A stretch of 39,211 nucleotides of DNA, taken from NCBI GenBank assembly GCA_964370045.1, contig CAYJGZ010000019.1, forward strand, positions 1-39,211, given 5' to 3'. The stretch comes from JAAYCI01 sp964370045 (GTDB lineage Bacteria > Bacillota > Clostridia > Oscillospirales > Ruminococcaceae). Of the stretch, positions 24,835-32,374 are shown in pieces (positions within the stretch are counted from its first letter, which is position 1; every line of letters starts with the position of its first letter). Under the pieces are notes generated by a model. That model saw nothing but the letters and a program-made list of their open reading frames with translations, was not told where the DNA came from and made no database searches. The position numbers and the translations under genes were made by a program.

Positions 24835-26352
24835 CTATGTGTGTCCACTCCCCGACGTGGGCAGAATGCTGATACGTGTGTCCTTTTCGTAAAAGCAGGC
24901 GTTTGCCTCATCAAAGTCTATGTGCATTGCGGGCGCAAATTTGTCGCTCACACGCACTGCAATTTCCTCCAGCGTTATGGGGCGTACGCTGTGTATGCGC
25001 ACGCTCACCGCCTGGCCGTCCTGCACGCAAAGCCGCTGTGCCACAGTGGTAGTTAGGTGAAGGTGCGCTTTTGCAATGATAACACTGCCCTTTGCGTTTA
25101 GTATGCCGTGGGTGCCTATCATCACAACATCCCCTGCGTTTTGCAGGTTGCCCGACTGGTTTACGGGGGCTTTTATGCCAAGTGCTTTGCAGTCGGTGGC
25201 GGACAGCTCACACTGCACTGCCGCTCGTGCAGGCCCTAAAACCGCAACGTTTGCAATTTCCCCCTTTGAGGTGACAAGCTTCACACGCTGTTCGCTCAAA
25301 AACTCACCCGGCTGGGAGAGTGCACGCTTTTCTTGCAGTTTTGCGCCCTCGCCAAAAAGTATCTCCACCGCCTCCTGCGTAAGGTGAACGTGCCGTGCGG
25401 ACACTTCAAGCGGGATGTCCTCGCTGGGGGCGGCGCACTCCTTAGTCGGTTGCTGTGCGGTGTCCGCTAAGGTGTCGGAAAGCTCCTGCGTTCTTATCGC
25501 CTTTTGGTAGCGGCTGACAACCTCCTGCACAATAAAGCCAAGCTCGTCCTTGTCCATCTCTAATCCTCCTGCTGAATGTTCACTCTTTTCACGCTGTGCC
25601 AAATGACGGCATAGCAGTATGTACACAGCGCTGGAAAGGCGGTTTAACGCCAAAATAATGTCCGAACGCTCGCACTGCTCCCCATTTTTGTAAAAGGCAA
25701 CGGCGGCGCACAGCTCGCACCTTCGCACTTCGGTGCGAAGTAGGTTCAGTTGCAGGGCGAGCGTGCCCATGTCATGGTGCATTTTAGGGTGGGGAATACC
25801 TATCTCATCCTTGACATTGTGCGAAACACGCCGCAAAGCGGCTGCATCAAGCCCAAGCAGAGTGGGGGGAGAAAGCACCGTCCCTTTCACCTGTGCGGCG
25901 AGAATATCACGCACCAAGGCCAAAAGCTCACCGAGCTGTGCCACCAAGTCCGCCTGCTCTTGCTCCTGAGCCAGCGCCTGTGTGCACAAAATGTGCGCTT
26001 GCAGGCTGTCCAAAGCGCCCCGAAAAGCAATGACAGCATCCGTTTTTTCGGTGAGCACATTACCGTACAGGTGGGTCATGTGCTCCGGCTTTTTTTGGTA
26101 AACAACCCCCGTTTTGGCATCCACATAATGCGCAGGCGGTGCGGTAGCACCAAAGCCGCCCTCTGCTTGTATGGTGGCCTGCGCCGAAACACTTTCGCCG
26201 TCTGAGCTTACGACACGCACAATCCGCACACCCTTGTCACGCAAAAACTCCTCCGCCAAGGGTGTCACAAAGGCGTTGTGTGAAACAACATATTCACTTG
26301 TGTGAAGCTGCGCACAAGCTGTGCGCACCATCGCCTCGGTGATGACCTCCAT
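24835..26352 (-). CDS. EutT cobalamin adenosyltransferase - PduL phosphotransacylase fusion
   Basis: A 505-residue two-enzyme frame. Residues 1-265 match EutT in length and sequence (FVTPLAEEFLRDKGVRIVRV, PEHMTHLYGNVLTEKTDAV, HPKMHHDMGTLALQLNLLRT). EutT transfers adenosyl from ATP to cobalamin. The HX11CCX2C metal motif of the Salmonella enzyme is not seen. Residues 266-285 (MDKDELGFIVQEVVSRYQKA) form an encapsulation-type helix. Residues about 310-500 are PduL, converting acetyl-CoA to acetyl-phosphate: VSARHVHLTQE (zinc His pair), GPARAAVQCELSATDC, and AHLHLTT. ATG 26352 has GAGGATAC upstream. An ideal internal ribosome site precedes residue 266 (25557), so PduL may also be made alone. The stop lies inside repeat-derived sequence. 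Confidence 0.9.
   Translation of the reverse strand: MEVITEAMVRTACAQLHTSEYVVSHNAFVTPLAEEFLRDKGVRIVRVVSSDGESVSAQATIQAEGGFGATAPPAHYVDAKTGVVYQKKPEHMTHLYGNVLTEKTDAVIAFRGALDSLQAHILCTQALAQEQEQADLVAQLGELLALVRDILAAQVKGTVLSPPTLLGLDAAALRRVSHNVKDEIGIPHPKMHHDMGTLALQLNLLRTEVRRCELCAAVAFYKNGEQCERSDIILALNRLSSAVYILLCRHLAQREKSEHSAGGLEMDKDELGFIVQEVVSRYQKAIRTQELSDTLADTAQQPTKECAAPSEDIPLEVSARHVHLTQEAVEILFGEGAKLQEKRALSQPGEFLSEQRVKLVTSKGEIANVAVLGPARAAVQCELSATDCKALGIKAPVNQSGNLQNAGDVVMIGTHGILNAKGSVIIAKAHLHLTTTVAQRLCVQDGQAVSVRIHSVRPITLEEIAVRVSDKFAPAMHIDFDEANACFYEKDTRISILPTSGSGHT
25555..25570 (-). promoter_or_regulatory. internal ribosome site before PduL domain
   Basis: AGGAGG at 25565-25570, a 7-nt spacer, then in-frame ATG at 25557, exactly where the EutT portion ends. 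This would give a 240-residue PduL beginning MDKDELGFIVQ. Confidence 0.7.
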
Positions 26353-26472
26353 GCGGTGTATCCTCTTTTCTTAACAAGAAGTATTTTGAAGTTTAGCGCT
26401 GTAAAAATCCGCAAGAAATACCCGCCACACACGCTTTGTGTGGCACATGTTTAGGTAAATAAGCAGGATTGT

Positions 26473-26880
26473 CTATTTATCCGAGCCTGCAAGCGTGGGC
26501 AGAATGCACTCCACATCGCCGTGGGGGCGGGGGATTACGTGCACCGAAACAAGCTCGCCCACTTTGCCTGCCGCCGCCGCACCTGCGTCGGTAGCCGCCT
26601 TAACAGCGCCCACATCGCCACGCACCATAACGGTGACAAGGCCGCCGCCCACGTGCACCTTGCCGATAAGCTGTACGTTGGCCGCCTTTACCATTGCGTC
26701 CGCCGCCTCAATAGAGCCGATAAGTCCCTTTGTTTCCACCATGCCGAGTGCTTGTAAGTTTTCAGCCATTTTAATAATCTCCTTTTTTATGGGTTCATTT
26801 TCGGTTTTTGCGCTCGCTGTGGCCTCTGTCTTTTTTGCGGCGGAGCTGCGAGGCTTGCGCTTTGGGTTTTGTTCTGCCAT
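26473..26880 (-). CDS. eutM: hexameric BMC shell protein with N-terminal extension (EutM/PduA type)
   Basis: A 135-residue frame. Residues 38-135 are a BMC-H protein (ALGMVETKGLIGSIEAADAM, KVHVGGGLVTVMVRGDVGAV, VIPRPHGDVE) that tiles the flat shell facets. The core is nearly identical to the adjacent paralogue. The first 37 residues (Lys/Ala/Thr/Glu-rich, starting MAEQNPKRKPRSSAAKK) are absent from that paralogue and from typical EutM. ATG 26880 lies 3 nt after the upstream stop with no ribosome site, so it would rely on reinitiation. AGGAG lies 9 nt before in-frame ATG 26769, which gives the standard 98-residue protein. Both forms may exist, or only the short one. Confidence 0.85.
   Translation of the reverse strand: MAEQNPKRKPRSSAAKKTEATASAKTENEPIKKEIIKMAENLQALGMVETKGLIGSIEAADAMVKAANVQLIGKVHVGGGLVTVMVRGDVGAVKAATDAGAAAAGKVGELVSVHVIPRPHGDVECILPTLAGSDK
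26767..26783 (-). promoter_or_regulatory. internal ribosome site for short BMC-H form
   Basis: AGGAG (26779-26783), a 9-nt spacer, and ATG 26769, aligned with the start of the neighbouring 98-residue paralogue. Confidence 0.7.
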
Positions 26881-26883
26881 TGC

Positions 26884-27180
26884 TTAAACGTCCGAGCCTG
26901 CGAGCGTGGGCAGGATGCACTCCACATCGCCGTGGGGGCGAGGGATTACGTGCACCGAAACAAGCTCGCCCACCTTGCCTGCCGCCGCCGCACCTGCGTC
27001 GGTAGCCGCCTTAACAGCGCCCACATCGCCACGCACCATAACGGTGACAAGGCCGCCGCCCACGTGCACCTTGCCGATAAGCTGTACGTTGGCCGCCTTT
27101 ACCATTGCGTCCGCCGCCTCAATAGAGCCGATAAGTCCCTTTGTTTCCACCATGCCGAGTGCTTGTAGATTGTTTGCCAT
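26884..27180 (-). CDS. eutM: hexameric BMC shell protein (EutM/PduA type)
   Basis: 98 residues of canonical BMC-H shell protein, identical to the neighbouring paralogue from NLQALGMVETKG to PTLAGSD. Its pore loop region is KVHVGGGLV. AGGAGG lies 6-8 nt before ATG 27180; an in-frame ATG at 27222 falls in repeat sequence and is unlikely. DNA identity between the two copies is also very high, pointing to recent duplication or conversion. A full MITE-like element lies 30 nt upstream. Confidence 0.92.
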   Translation of the reverse strand: MANNLQALGMVETKGLIGSIEAADAMVKAANVQLIGKVHVGGGLVTVMVRGDVGAVKAATDAGAAAAGKVGELVSVHVIPRPHGDVECILPTLAGSDV

Positions 27181-27210
27181 TTTTTGTTCCTCCTGTAATA
27201 TAATTTGGGG

Positions 27211-27329
27211 GAGTGGATACATAGAGGTGATTTAGAATATGTTAAGCGCAAGGAGAAGGCGTTATATCTTCCCCGCCGCAGGCGGTGAAGATATAACAAA
27301 AAACTAAATCACTGTGTTTGTCCACGCCC
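27211..27329 (+). mobile_element. MITE-like element, copy 6
   Basis: Full copy: GAGTGGATACATAGAGGTGA, AGAATATGTTAAGCGCAAGG, TTATATCTTCC, core CCGCC-GCA-GGCGG, GAAGATATAA, and CTAAATCACTGTGTTTGTCC. The stretch 27330-27502 beyond it is AT-rich with no gene seen; a TATAAT-like hexamer at about 27378 (minus) could serve the shell genes. Confidence 0.8.
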
Positions 27330-27502
27330 TAATTTGAGTGTAAAATCAGCGTAAAATGCTTGTTGTAAATAAATTATATCGTTATTTTGTGAAATTTTTT
27401 AGCGCAAAAAACCAACGTGTGTAAGCGAATATTTTCTCTGTGTGTAGAAAATTTAATTCACATAAAATGCAAATTAAATGCGAAGAAAATTTTACTATTA
27501 AA

Positions 27503-29038
27503 TCATCCGCCCAGCCGCTGGAGCACCGCCTTTGTAATCATCTCGATGGTTTCTTTGGACAGCGAGCCGACAGCGGATGCGCTCTCGGTGCTTGTGTCGG
27601 GTGCAAGTGGTGGGGCATCTGCGGCGGCGAGCGTCACGGGTGCGGTGGGGTGAGGGGGAGCAGGGTGTGCGCCACGCAGAGCCTCAAGCTCTCGCACACC
27701 GTACGCCACACGGCGGATGTTTATAAGGTTCAGCGGCGTGATGTTGTCCGAGGTGGCACTGCCGCCCACCGTGCCGCACCCAAGGGTGAGCGCAGGGGCA
27801 AGGTTGGTGGTAGCGCCCACGCCGCCCAGTGCACCGGGCGTGTTCACCAAAAGGCGAGAGACGGGCTTTTTAAGTGCAAACTCACGTATCACCGCCGCAT
27901 CCTGTGCGTGGATGGTCATGGTGTGCCCCTTGCCCTCTATGTTGAGAATCTCAATGCAACGCTCGCACGCAGTATGCCAGCTGTCCTCCACGTAGTAGGC
28001 GAGGATGGGGCAGAGCTTTTCACGTGCGTAGGGGTTTTTCTTGGAGGCATCGCTCTGCCGTGCTATCAAGACACGTGCGTTTGAGGGCACCGAAATGCCC
28101 GCAAGCTGTGAGATGTGCGCAACCGACTTGCCCACGATTTTTGGGTTCATCGTGCCGTTTTCACGCAGGATAAACCTGCCGAGTATCGCCGCCTGCTCCT
28201 CTGTCAAAAAGTAGCCGCCCTGCCGCACAAGCTCCGCTTCCACCGCATCCGCAACGCTTTTTTGGGTAATGATGGACTGCTCGGACGCACAGATAGTGCC
28301 GTTGTCAAAGGTCTTGCTGTCCAAAATGCGCTTGACCGCAAGCGGAATGTCGGCGGACTGCTCGATGAACGCAGGGCCGTTGCCCGGGCCCACGCCGATG
28401 GCAGGGTTGCCGGAGGAGTACGCCGCACGCACCATCGCCTCGCCCCCCGTTGCAAGGATAAGCGCAACATCACGGGACTGCATAAGCTCCTTTGTCGCCT
28501 GCACTGTGGCAAGCTCTATGCACCCGATAGCACCCTCGGGTGCACCTGCCGCATACGCCGCCTTTTTTATTATGGATACAGTCTCCAGTATACATTTGAG
28601 TGCGCCGGGGTGGGGGCTTATTATTATGCTGTTGCCCGCTTTTAGGGAGATAAGGCACTTGTACATCACGGTGGACGTGGGGTTAGTGGAGGGAATAAGC
28701 GCCGCAATAACACCCATAGGTACGCCTATTTCGGTGATGCCTGCGGCGGTGTCCTCGTGCAGAATGCCCACCGTGTTCATGTTTTTGATAGCGTCGTATG
28801 TCATGCTACTGCCCAGTAGGTTTTTGAGGATTTTATCCTGCCACAGGCCAAAGCCCGTCTCCTCCTCCGCCATCTTGGCAAGGCGCACAGCGTTGTCCGC
28901 ACAGGCGGCGGCCACACTGCGCACGATGTCGTTCAGCTGCTGCTGGCTCATCTGCGCAAGGCAGGCGGCCGCTCCTTTTGCGTCCGCAATTAGGTCACGC
29001 ACCTGCTGAATAGACTGTAAATCTTTGTCAAGCTTCAT
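27503..29038 (-). CDS. eutE: CoA-acylating acetaldehyde dehydrogenase (EutE)
   Basis: 511 residues. It oxidises acetaldehyde to acetyl-CoA with NAD inside the compartment. Visible: the aldehyde dehydrogenase fold with PSTNPTSTVMYKCLIS, GVGPGNGPAFIE, and catalytic Cys250 in TFDNGTICASEQS. After the catalytic domain (about 465) comes a Pro/Ala/Thr linker and a terminal amphipathic helix SKETIEMITKAVLQRLGG (494-511), which looks like a C-terminal encapsulation peptide; E. coli EutE is longer at the N-terminus instead. ATG 29038 with GAGGTGA upstream is preferred to GTG 29047. Confidence 0.92.
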   Translation of the reverse strand: MKLDKDLQSIQQVRDLIADAKGAAACLAQMSQQQLNDIVRSVAAACADNAVRLAKMAEEETGFGLWQDKILKNLLGSSMTYDAIKNMNTVGILHEDTAAGITEIGVPMGVIAALIPSTNPTSTVMYKCLISLKAGNSIIISPHPGALKCILETVSIIKKAAYAAGAPEGAIGCIELATVQATKELMQSRDVALILATGGEAMVRAAYSSGNPAIGVGPGNGPAFIEQSADIPLAVKRILDSKTFDNGTICASEQSIITQKSVADAVEAELVRQGGYFLTEEQAAILGRFILRENGTMNPKIVGKSVAHISQLAGISVPSNARVLIARQSDASKKNPYAREKLCPILAYYVEDSWHTACERCIEILNIEGKGHTMTIHAQDAAVIREFALKKPVSRLLVNTPGALGGVGATTNLAPALTLGCGTVGGSATSDNITPLNLINIRRVAYGVRELEALRGAHPAPPHPTAPVTLAAADAPPLAPDTSTESASAVGSLSKETIEMITKAVLQRLGG

Positions 29039-29104
29039 GTATTTCACCTCACATAAAAAATGGGGAAAGTTATTTTGTGGTAATTTTTTGCCGGTACAGA
29101 CTAT

Positions 29105-29758
29105 CTAAAAGCTAAGCGGCGATGCCGCAATGTCGCATACGGTTTGGGCAAACGCCTCACACGCCGCCACACATGCAGGTTGCTCGCCTGTGAGCAGGCC
29201 GCCTGCAAAGTTGGTTTCGCTGGGTGGGCCGTAAAAAACGCTAAGCGCAACATCGGCGGCTTTCAGCGCCGCATCAAGGCCCATCATCGCCTCCAGCGGC
29301 GGCGCAATGAGGTAGGCCATGGCAGTGCCCTCGGGCACACTCGCCTGCTGTGAAAGATAACTGCCCGTGCGTGAGATACAGTGCGCAAAGTACACAATGC
29401 TGTCGTCCTCGTTTGCGCTGTAAAAGTGTGCGCTCTGCTCTATAAAAGCGGCGGCGGCATCAAGACCTGCACGCACCTGCTCGGGGTTTGGCCCTGCCAA
29501 AATGCCAATCCACTCGCCCGCAAGCTTTGTGCTGGCGTTTGCCGCACCTGCGTACAGGCTTTTTGCGTAAATCACACGCACATCCGCTTTTTTTGTCGCC
29601 TCATCCAGTGCCGCATAGCTCACATCGTCGCAGTCGGTTGTCAAAATGCCAAGGCTACACTCGCCATCTTGTGCGCCCAGCGATTTCAGCAGTGCCTCGT
29701 CCGCTCGGGGAAGCATTTTTACGGATAGGAGCGTTGTTTTTTGCGCATCGCCTTTCAT
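29105..29758 (-). CDS. eutL: EutL trimeric shell protein
   Basis: 217 residues (usual EutL about 219) with two fused BMC domains. Recognisable: LGILTTDCDDVSYAALDEATKKADVRVIYAKSLYAGA and the second-domain GTAMAYLIAPPLEAMMGLDAALKAADV, here cited in parts (ALDEATKKADVRVIYAKS; APPLEAMMGLDAALKAAD). EutL trimers have a large gated pore implicated in cofactor or substrate passage and bind ethanolamine. ATG 29758 with CAGGTG 8 nt upstream is preferred to the in-frame TTG at 29857, which lies in repeat-like DNA. Confidence 0.93.
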   Translation of the reverse strand: MKGDAQKTTLLSVKMLPRADEALLKSLGAQDGECSLGILTTDCDDVSYAALDEATKKADVRVIYAKSLYAGAANASTKLAGEWIGILAGPNPEQVRAGLDAAAAFIEQSAHFYSANEDDSIVYFAHCISRTGSYLSQQASVPEGTAMAYLIAPPLEAMMGLDAALKAADVALSVFYGPPSETNFAGGLLTGEQPACVAACEAFAQTVCDIAASPLSF

Positions 29759-29797
29759 GTTATCGCACCTGCCTTTTGCCTGAATAAAATTTACGTC

Positions 29798-29880
29798 GAA
29801 TGGATGTTGTTTTTTGCTATATATTCGCCGTGTGCGGTTAGGTATAGCAAAAAACAAACGAACACATTTGTCTATACACT
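29798..29880. repeat. short, diverged MITE-like copy between eutC and eutL
   Basis: GTTGTTTTTTGCTATATATTC...GGTATAGCAAAAAACAAACG is an inverted repeat like the inner arms of the family, with a reduced core. The outer ends are degenerate (GAATGGAT, TGTCTATACAC). Confidence 0.5.
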
Positions 29881-29899
29881 TTGGCTTAAAAAATTAAAG

Positions 29900-30856
29900 C
29901 TACTTTTTCAGCTCTACGCCGCTCGCCTTTTTTTGCAGGATGTTCTCTATAACATCCGCAATGTACGCCCCTGCCTCCACGGCGTTTATGCCCTGGCTGT
30001 GTATGTTGGAAACAACGGTGCGGCGTGCTTCGGGCATTCCCACCGTGGCCTTGTAGGCGATGTATGCGCTCATACTTTCGGCGGTGGCAAGCCCCGGGCG
30101 CTCGCCGATGAGCACACAGCACACGGTGGGGTTTAGTATTTCGCTCACATGGTCCATTGTGCCCACACGCCCGTATCGCACAAAAAACGGCGTACCCACG
30201 CTTAGCCCTTTGGCACAAAGCGCATCCGTTAAGATGGGCAGTATCTGCGCAAGGTTTGCGTCTATGGAGGTGGAGGAAAGGCCGTCGGAGGCGAAAATTT
30301 GCACGTCCACGTCATGCTTGCATTTGGAGGATACCTCCTGCACGCCCTCGGGCGAGAGCACACGCCCTAAATCGGGCCTTGTGAGGTACTCATCCTTTGT
30401 TTGGCACATTGTCTGCACGCTGAACAGATTAAATGCCTTCAAGATTTCCTCGCTCACGTCCTTGAAAACGGCATCCCGTGCGGCGGCATGGTCCGCACGC
30501 AGTGTCAAAAGGCTGCGGGTGTTAAGGCGAAGCCCACAGCGCCCTGCCGCAATACGTGCGTTGGTGCGTGCTTTCATGCGAAGCAGTGCGTCGCCGTCCT
30601 CGGCGTTTTGCACTAGCACCTGTGCTTTGGCAGTGGCACTGCGAATGTCCTGCATCGAGCCGTCCGCCCCTACAACAGTATCCGTTTGCAGGATGGGGCG
30701 GCAGTCGGGCGGAGGCAGGGGTGGGGGAGCCGCCTTTGTTTTGGAAACCTCCGTGCGAAAAGCGGCGCATTTTTCGGGCTGTGGGTGCTGTCCTCTTTCG
30801 CACAGCACTGCCTGAATAATATCACCTATCAGCTTTGCTTGCTCCTCTCGCCTCAT
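29900..30856 (-). CDS. eutC: ethanolamine ammonia-lyase small subunit
   Basis: 318 residues, slightly longer than the E. coli protein (295). With EutB it forms the adenosylcobalamin-dependent lyase that splits ethanolamine to acetaldehyde and ammonia. Recognisable: ARIAAGRCGLRLNTRSLLTLRADHAAARDAV (quoted part: RIAAGRCGLRLNTRSLL), LSRPDLGR-like TRPDLGRVLSPEG, and SVGTPFFVRYGRVGTMD. The N-terminal helix EEQAKLIGDIIQAVLCERG precedes a variable linker and looks like an encapsulation peptide. ATG 30856 overlaps the eutB stop in ATGA, so the subunits are coupled. An upstream in-frame start (30946) would overlap eutB. Confidence 0.95.
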   Translation of the reverse strand: MRREEQAKLIGDIIQAVLCERGQHPQPEKCAAFRTEVSKTKAAPPPLPPPDCRPILQTDTVVGADGSMQDIRSATAKAQVLVQNAEDGDALLRMKARTNARIAAGRCGLRLNTRSLLTLRADHAAARDAVFKDVSEEILKAFNLFSVQTMCQTKDEYLTRPDLGRVLSPEGVQEVSSKCKHDVDVQIFASDGLSSTSIDANLAQILPILTDALCAKGLSVGTPFFVRYGRVGTMDHVSEILNPTVCCVLIGERPGLATAESMSAYIAYKATVGMPEARRTVVSNIHSQGINAVEAGAYIADVIENILQKKASGVELKK

Positions 30857-32232
30857 GCGTTTATCCCCCCTTGTGTGAAGATGGAGGCATCGCCCGCTCT
30901 TGCGGTGAGCATTCCCTCTTGCATGATGCCCATTTTTTCCAGCCATGTTTCAAACTCACGTATCGGCCGCTTGCTTAAAAGATTGCGTATGGCGTTTACG
31001 TCGTGGTAGGCGTTTGTTTGGTAGTTTAGCATCACATCGTCTCCGCAGGGCACGCCCAATATGTAGTTTACGCCTGCACTGCCCAAAAGCAGTGAGAGGT
31101 TTTCAATGTCGTTTTGGTCGGCCATCATGTGGTTTGTGTAGCAGCAGTCGCACCCCATGGGAATGCCCGAAAGCTTGCCCATGAAATGGTCCTCCAGCCC
31201 AGCACGGATAACCTGCTTGCTGTCATAGAGGTATTCAGGGCCGATAAAGCCCACAACGGTGTTCACCATGAAGGGCTTAAAGTGACGTGCGTACGCATAA
31301 CAGCGTGCCTCCATTGTCACCTGGTCTGCCCCGTAGTGTGCATCGGACGAAAGCTCGCTGCCCTGTCCCGTCTCAAAGTAAAAGAGGTTTGGGCCTGTTG
31401 CGGTGGCGTATTTTTTCAGCAGGTATTCCGCCTCTAAAATTGTGTCGGTGGAAAATCCAAAGGCGGTGTTGCCCTTTTCACTGCCTGCGATGGACTGGAA
31501 AATCATGTCCATGGGTGCACGCCTTTTCAGCGCCTCAATCTGTGTGGTTATGTGCCCCAGCACGCAAATTTGCGTGGGGATGGCGTAGCGATTTTTCACC
31601 TCGTCAAAGCGGCGGAGTACCTCACTCAGGCTCGCCTCGGTGTCGTTCACGGGGTTTAAGCCTATCAGCGCATCGCCACACCCGTAGCTAAGCCCCTCAA
31701 ACAGCGAGGCGGTGATGCCCTGCACGTTGTCGGTGGTGTGGTTTGGTTGCAGTCGGGTGGCAAGCGTGCCCTTTTTGCCTATGGTGGTGTTGCAGTGGGC
31801 AGTCACTTCCATCTTGGAGGAGGCGCATATAAGGTCGAGGTTGCCCATTAGCTTTGTCACGGCGGCCACCATCTCCGCTGTGAGCGCAGGGCTTACGTGG
31901 CGAATGTCCTCGCCTGTGGTATTCGCATCCAGTAGCCACTCACGAAATTGCGCCACCGTCATGTTCTTTATGCTGTCGTACACCGTCTCGTTCAGGCCGT
32001 CCTGGTTTATGCGGGTGACCTCGTCCTCCTCATAGGGGACAACGGGGTTTTCACGCAGCTTTGCAAGGCTCATCTCGGACAGTGCCTGCTTTGCGGCGAT
32101 GCGCTCCATGTCCGAGCTTGCCGCAATACCGCAAAGCACATCACCCGATTTCTTTTCGTTCGCCTTGGCGAGCACCTCTTTGATGCTATCAAACTGAAAT
32201 ACCTGCCCGGACAAAAGCACTCGCTCGCTCAT
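30853..32232 (-). CDS. eutB: ethanolamine ammonia-lyase large subunit
   Basis: 459 residues, the usual EutB length (E. coli 453). It is the TIM-barrel subunit binding substrate and adenosylcobalamin. Characteristic segments: EVTRINQDGLNETVYDSIKN, SKMEVTAHCNTTIG, RLQPNHTTDNVQGI, LSYGCGDALIGLNPVNDT, FYFETGQGSELSS and GIPMGCDCCYTNHM. AGGAGG lies before ATG 32232. The gap of 142 nt to eutA is AT-rich with nothing further seen. Confidence 0.97.
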   Translation of the reverse strand: MSERVLLSGQVFQFDSIKEVLAKANEKKSGDVLCGIAASSDMERIAAKQALSEMSLAKLRENPVVPYEEDEVTRINQDGLNETVYDSIKNMTVAQFREWLLDANTTGEDIRHVSPALTAEMVAAVTKLMGNLDLICASSKMEVTAHCNTTIGKKGTLATRLQPNHTTDNVQGITASLFEGLSYGCGDALIGLNPVNDTEASLSEVLRRFDEVKNRYAIPTQICVLGHITTQIEALKRRAPMDMIFQSIAGSEKGNTAFGFSTDTILEAEYLLKKYATATGPNLFYFETGQGSELSSDAHYGADQVTMEARCYAYARHFKPFMVNTVVGFIGPEYLYDSKQVIRAGLEDHFMGKLSGIPMGCDCCYTNHMMADQNDIENLSLLLGSAGVNYILGVPCGDDVMLNYQTNAYHDVNAIRNLLSKRPIREFETWLEKMGIMQEGMLTARAGDASIFTQGGINA

Positions 32233-32374
32233 TGCGGGGCCTCCTTACTTAAAAAATGGGTATTTTGCAAAAAATAAACTGTAAAGCAAAAATACTTAAC
32301 ATCTAAAAACTACATACAATCGAATAAAAAACACAACAGATGAAGTTACCATAAAAATGACCCAACAATATGCA

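Noticed and set aside
27099..27299. Short minus-strand peptides sharing a LRLTYSKSPLCVHS-like sequence at several sites (also near 21330, 33840, 11780)
   Set aside because: The shared peptide is simply the translation of one arm of the MITE-like elements; starts and ends are not conserved.
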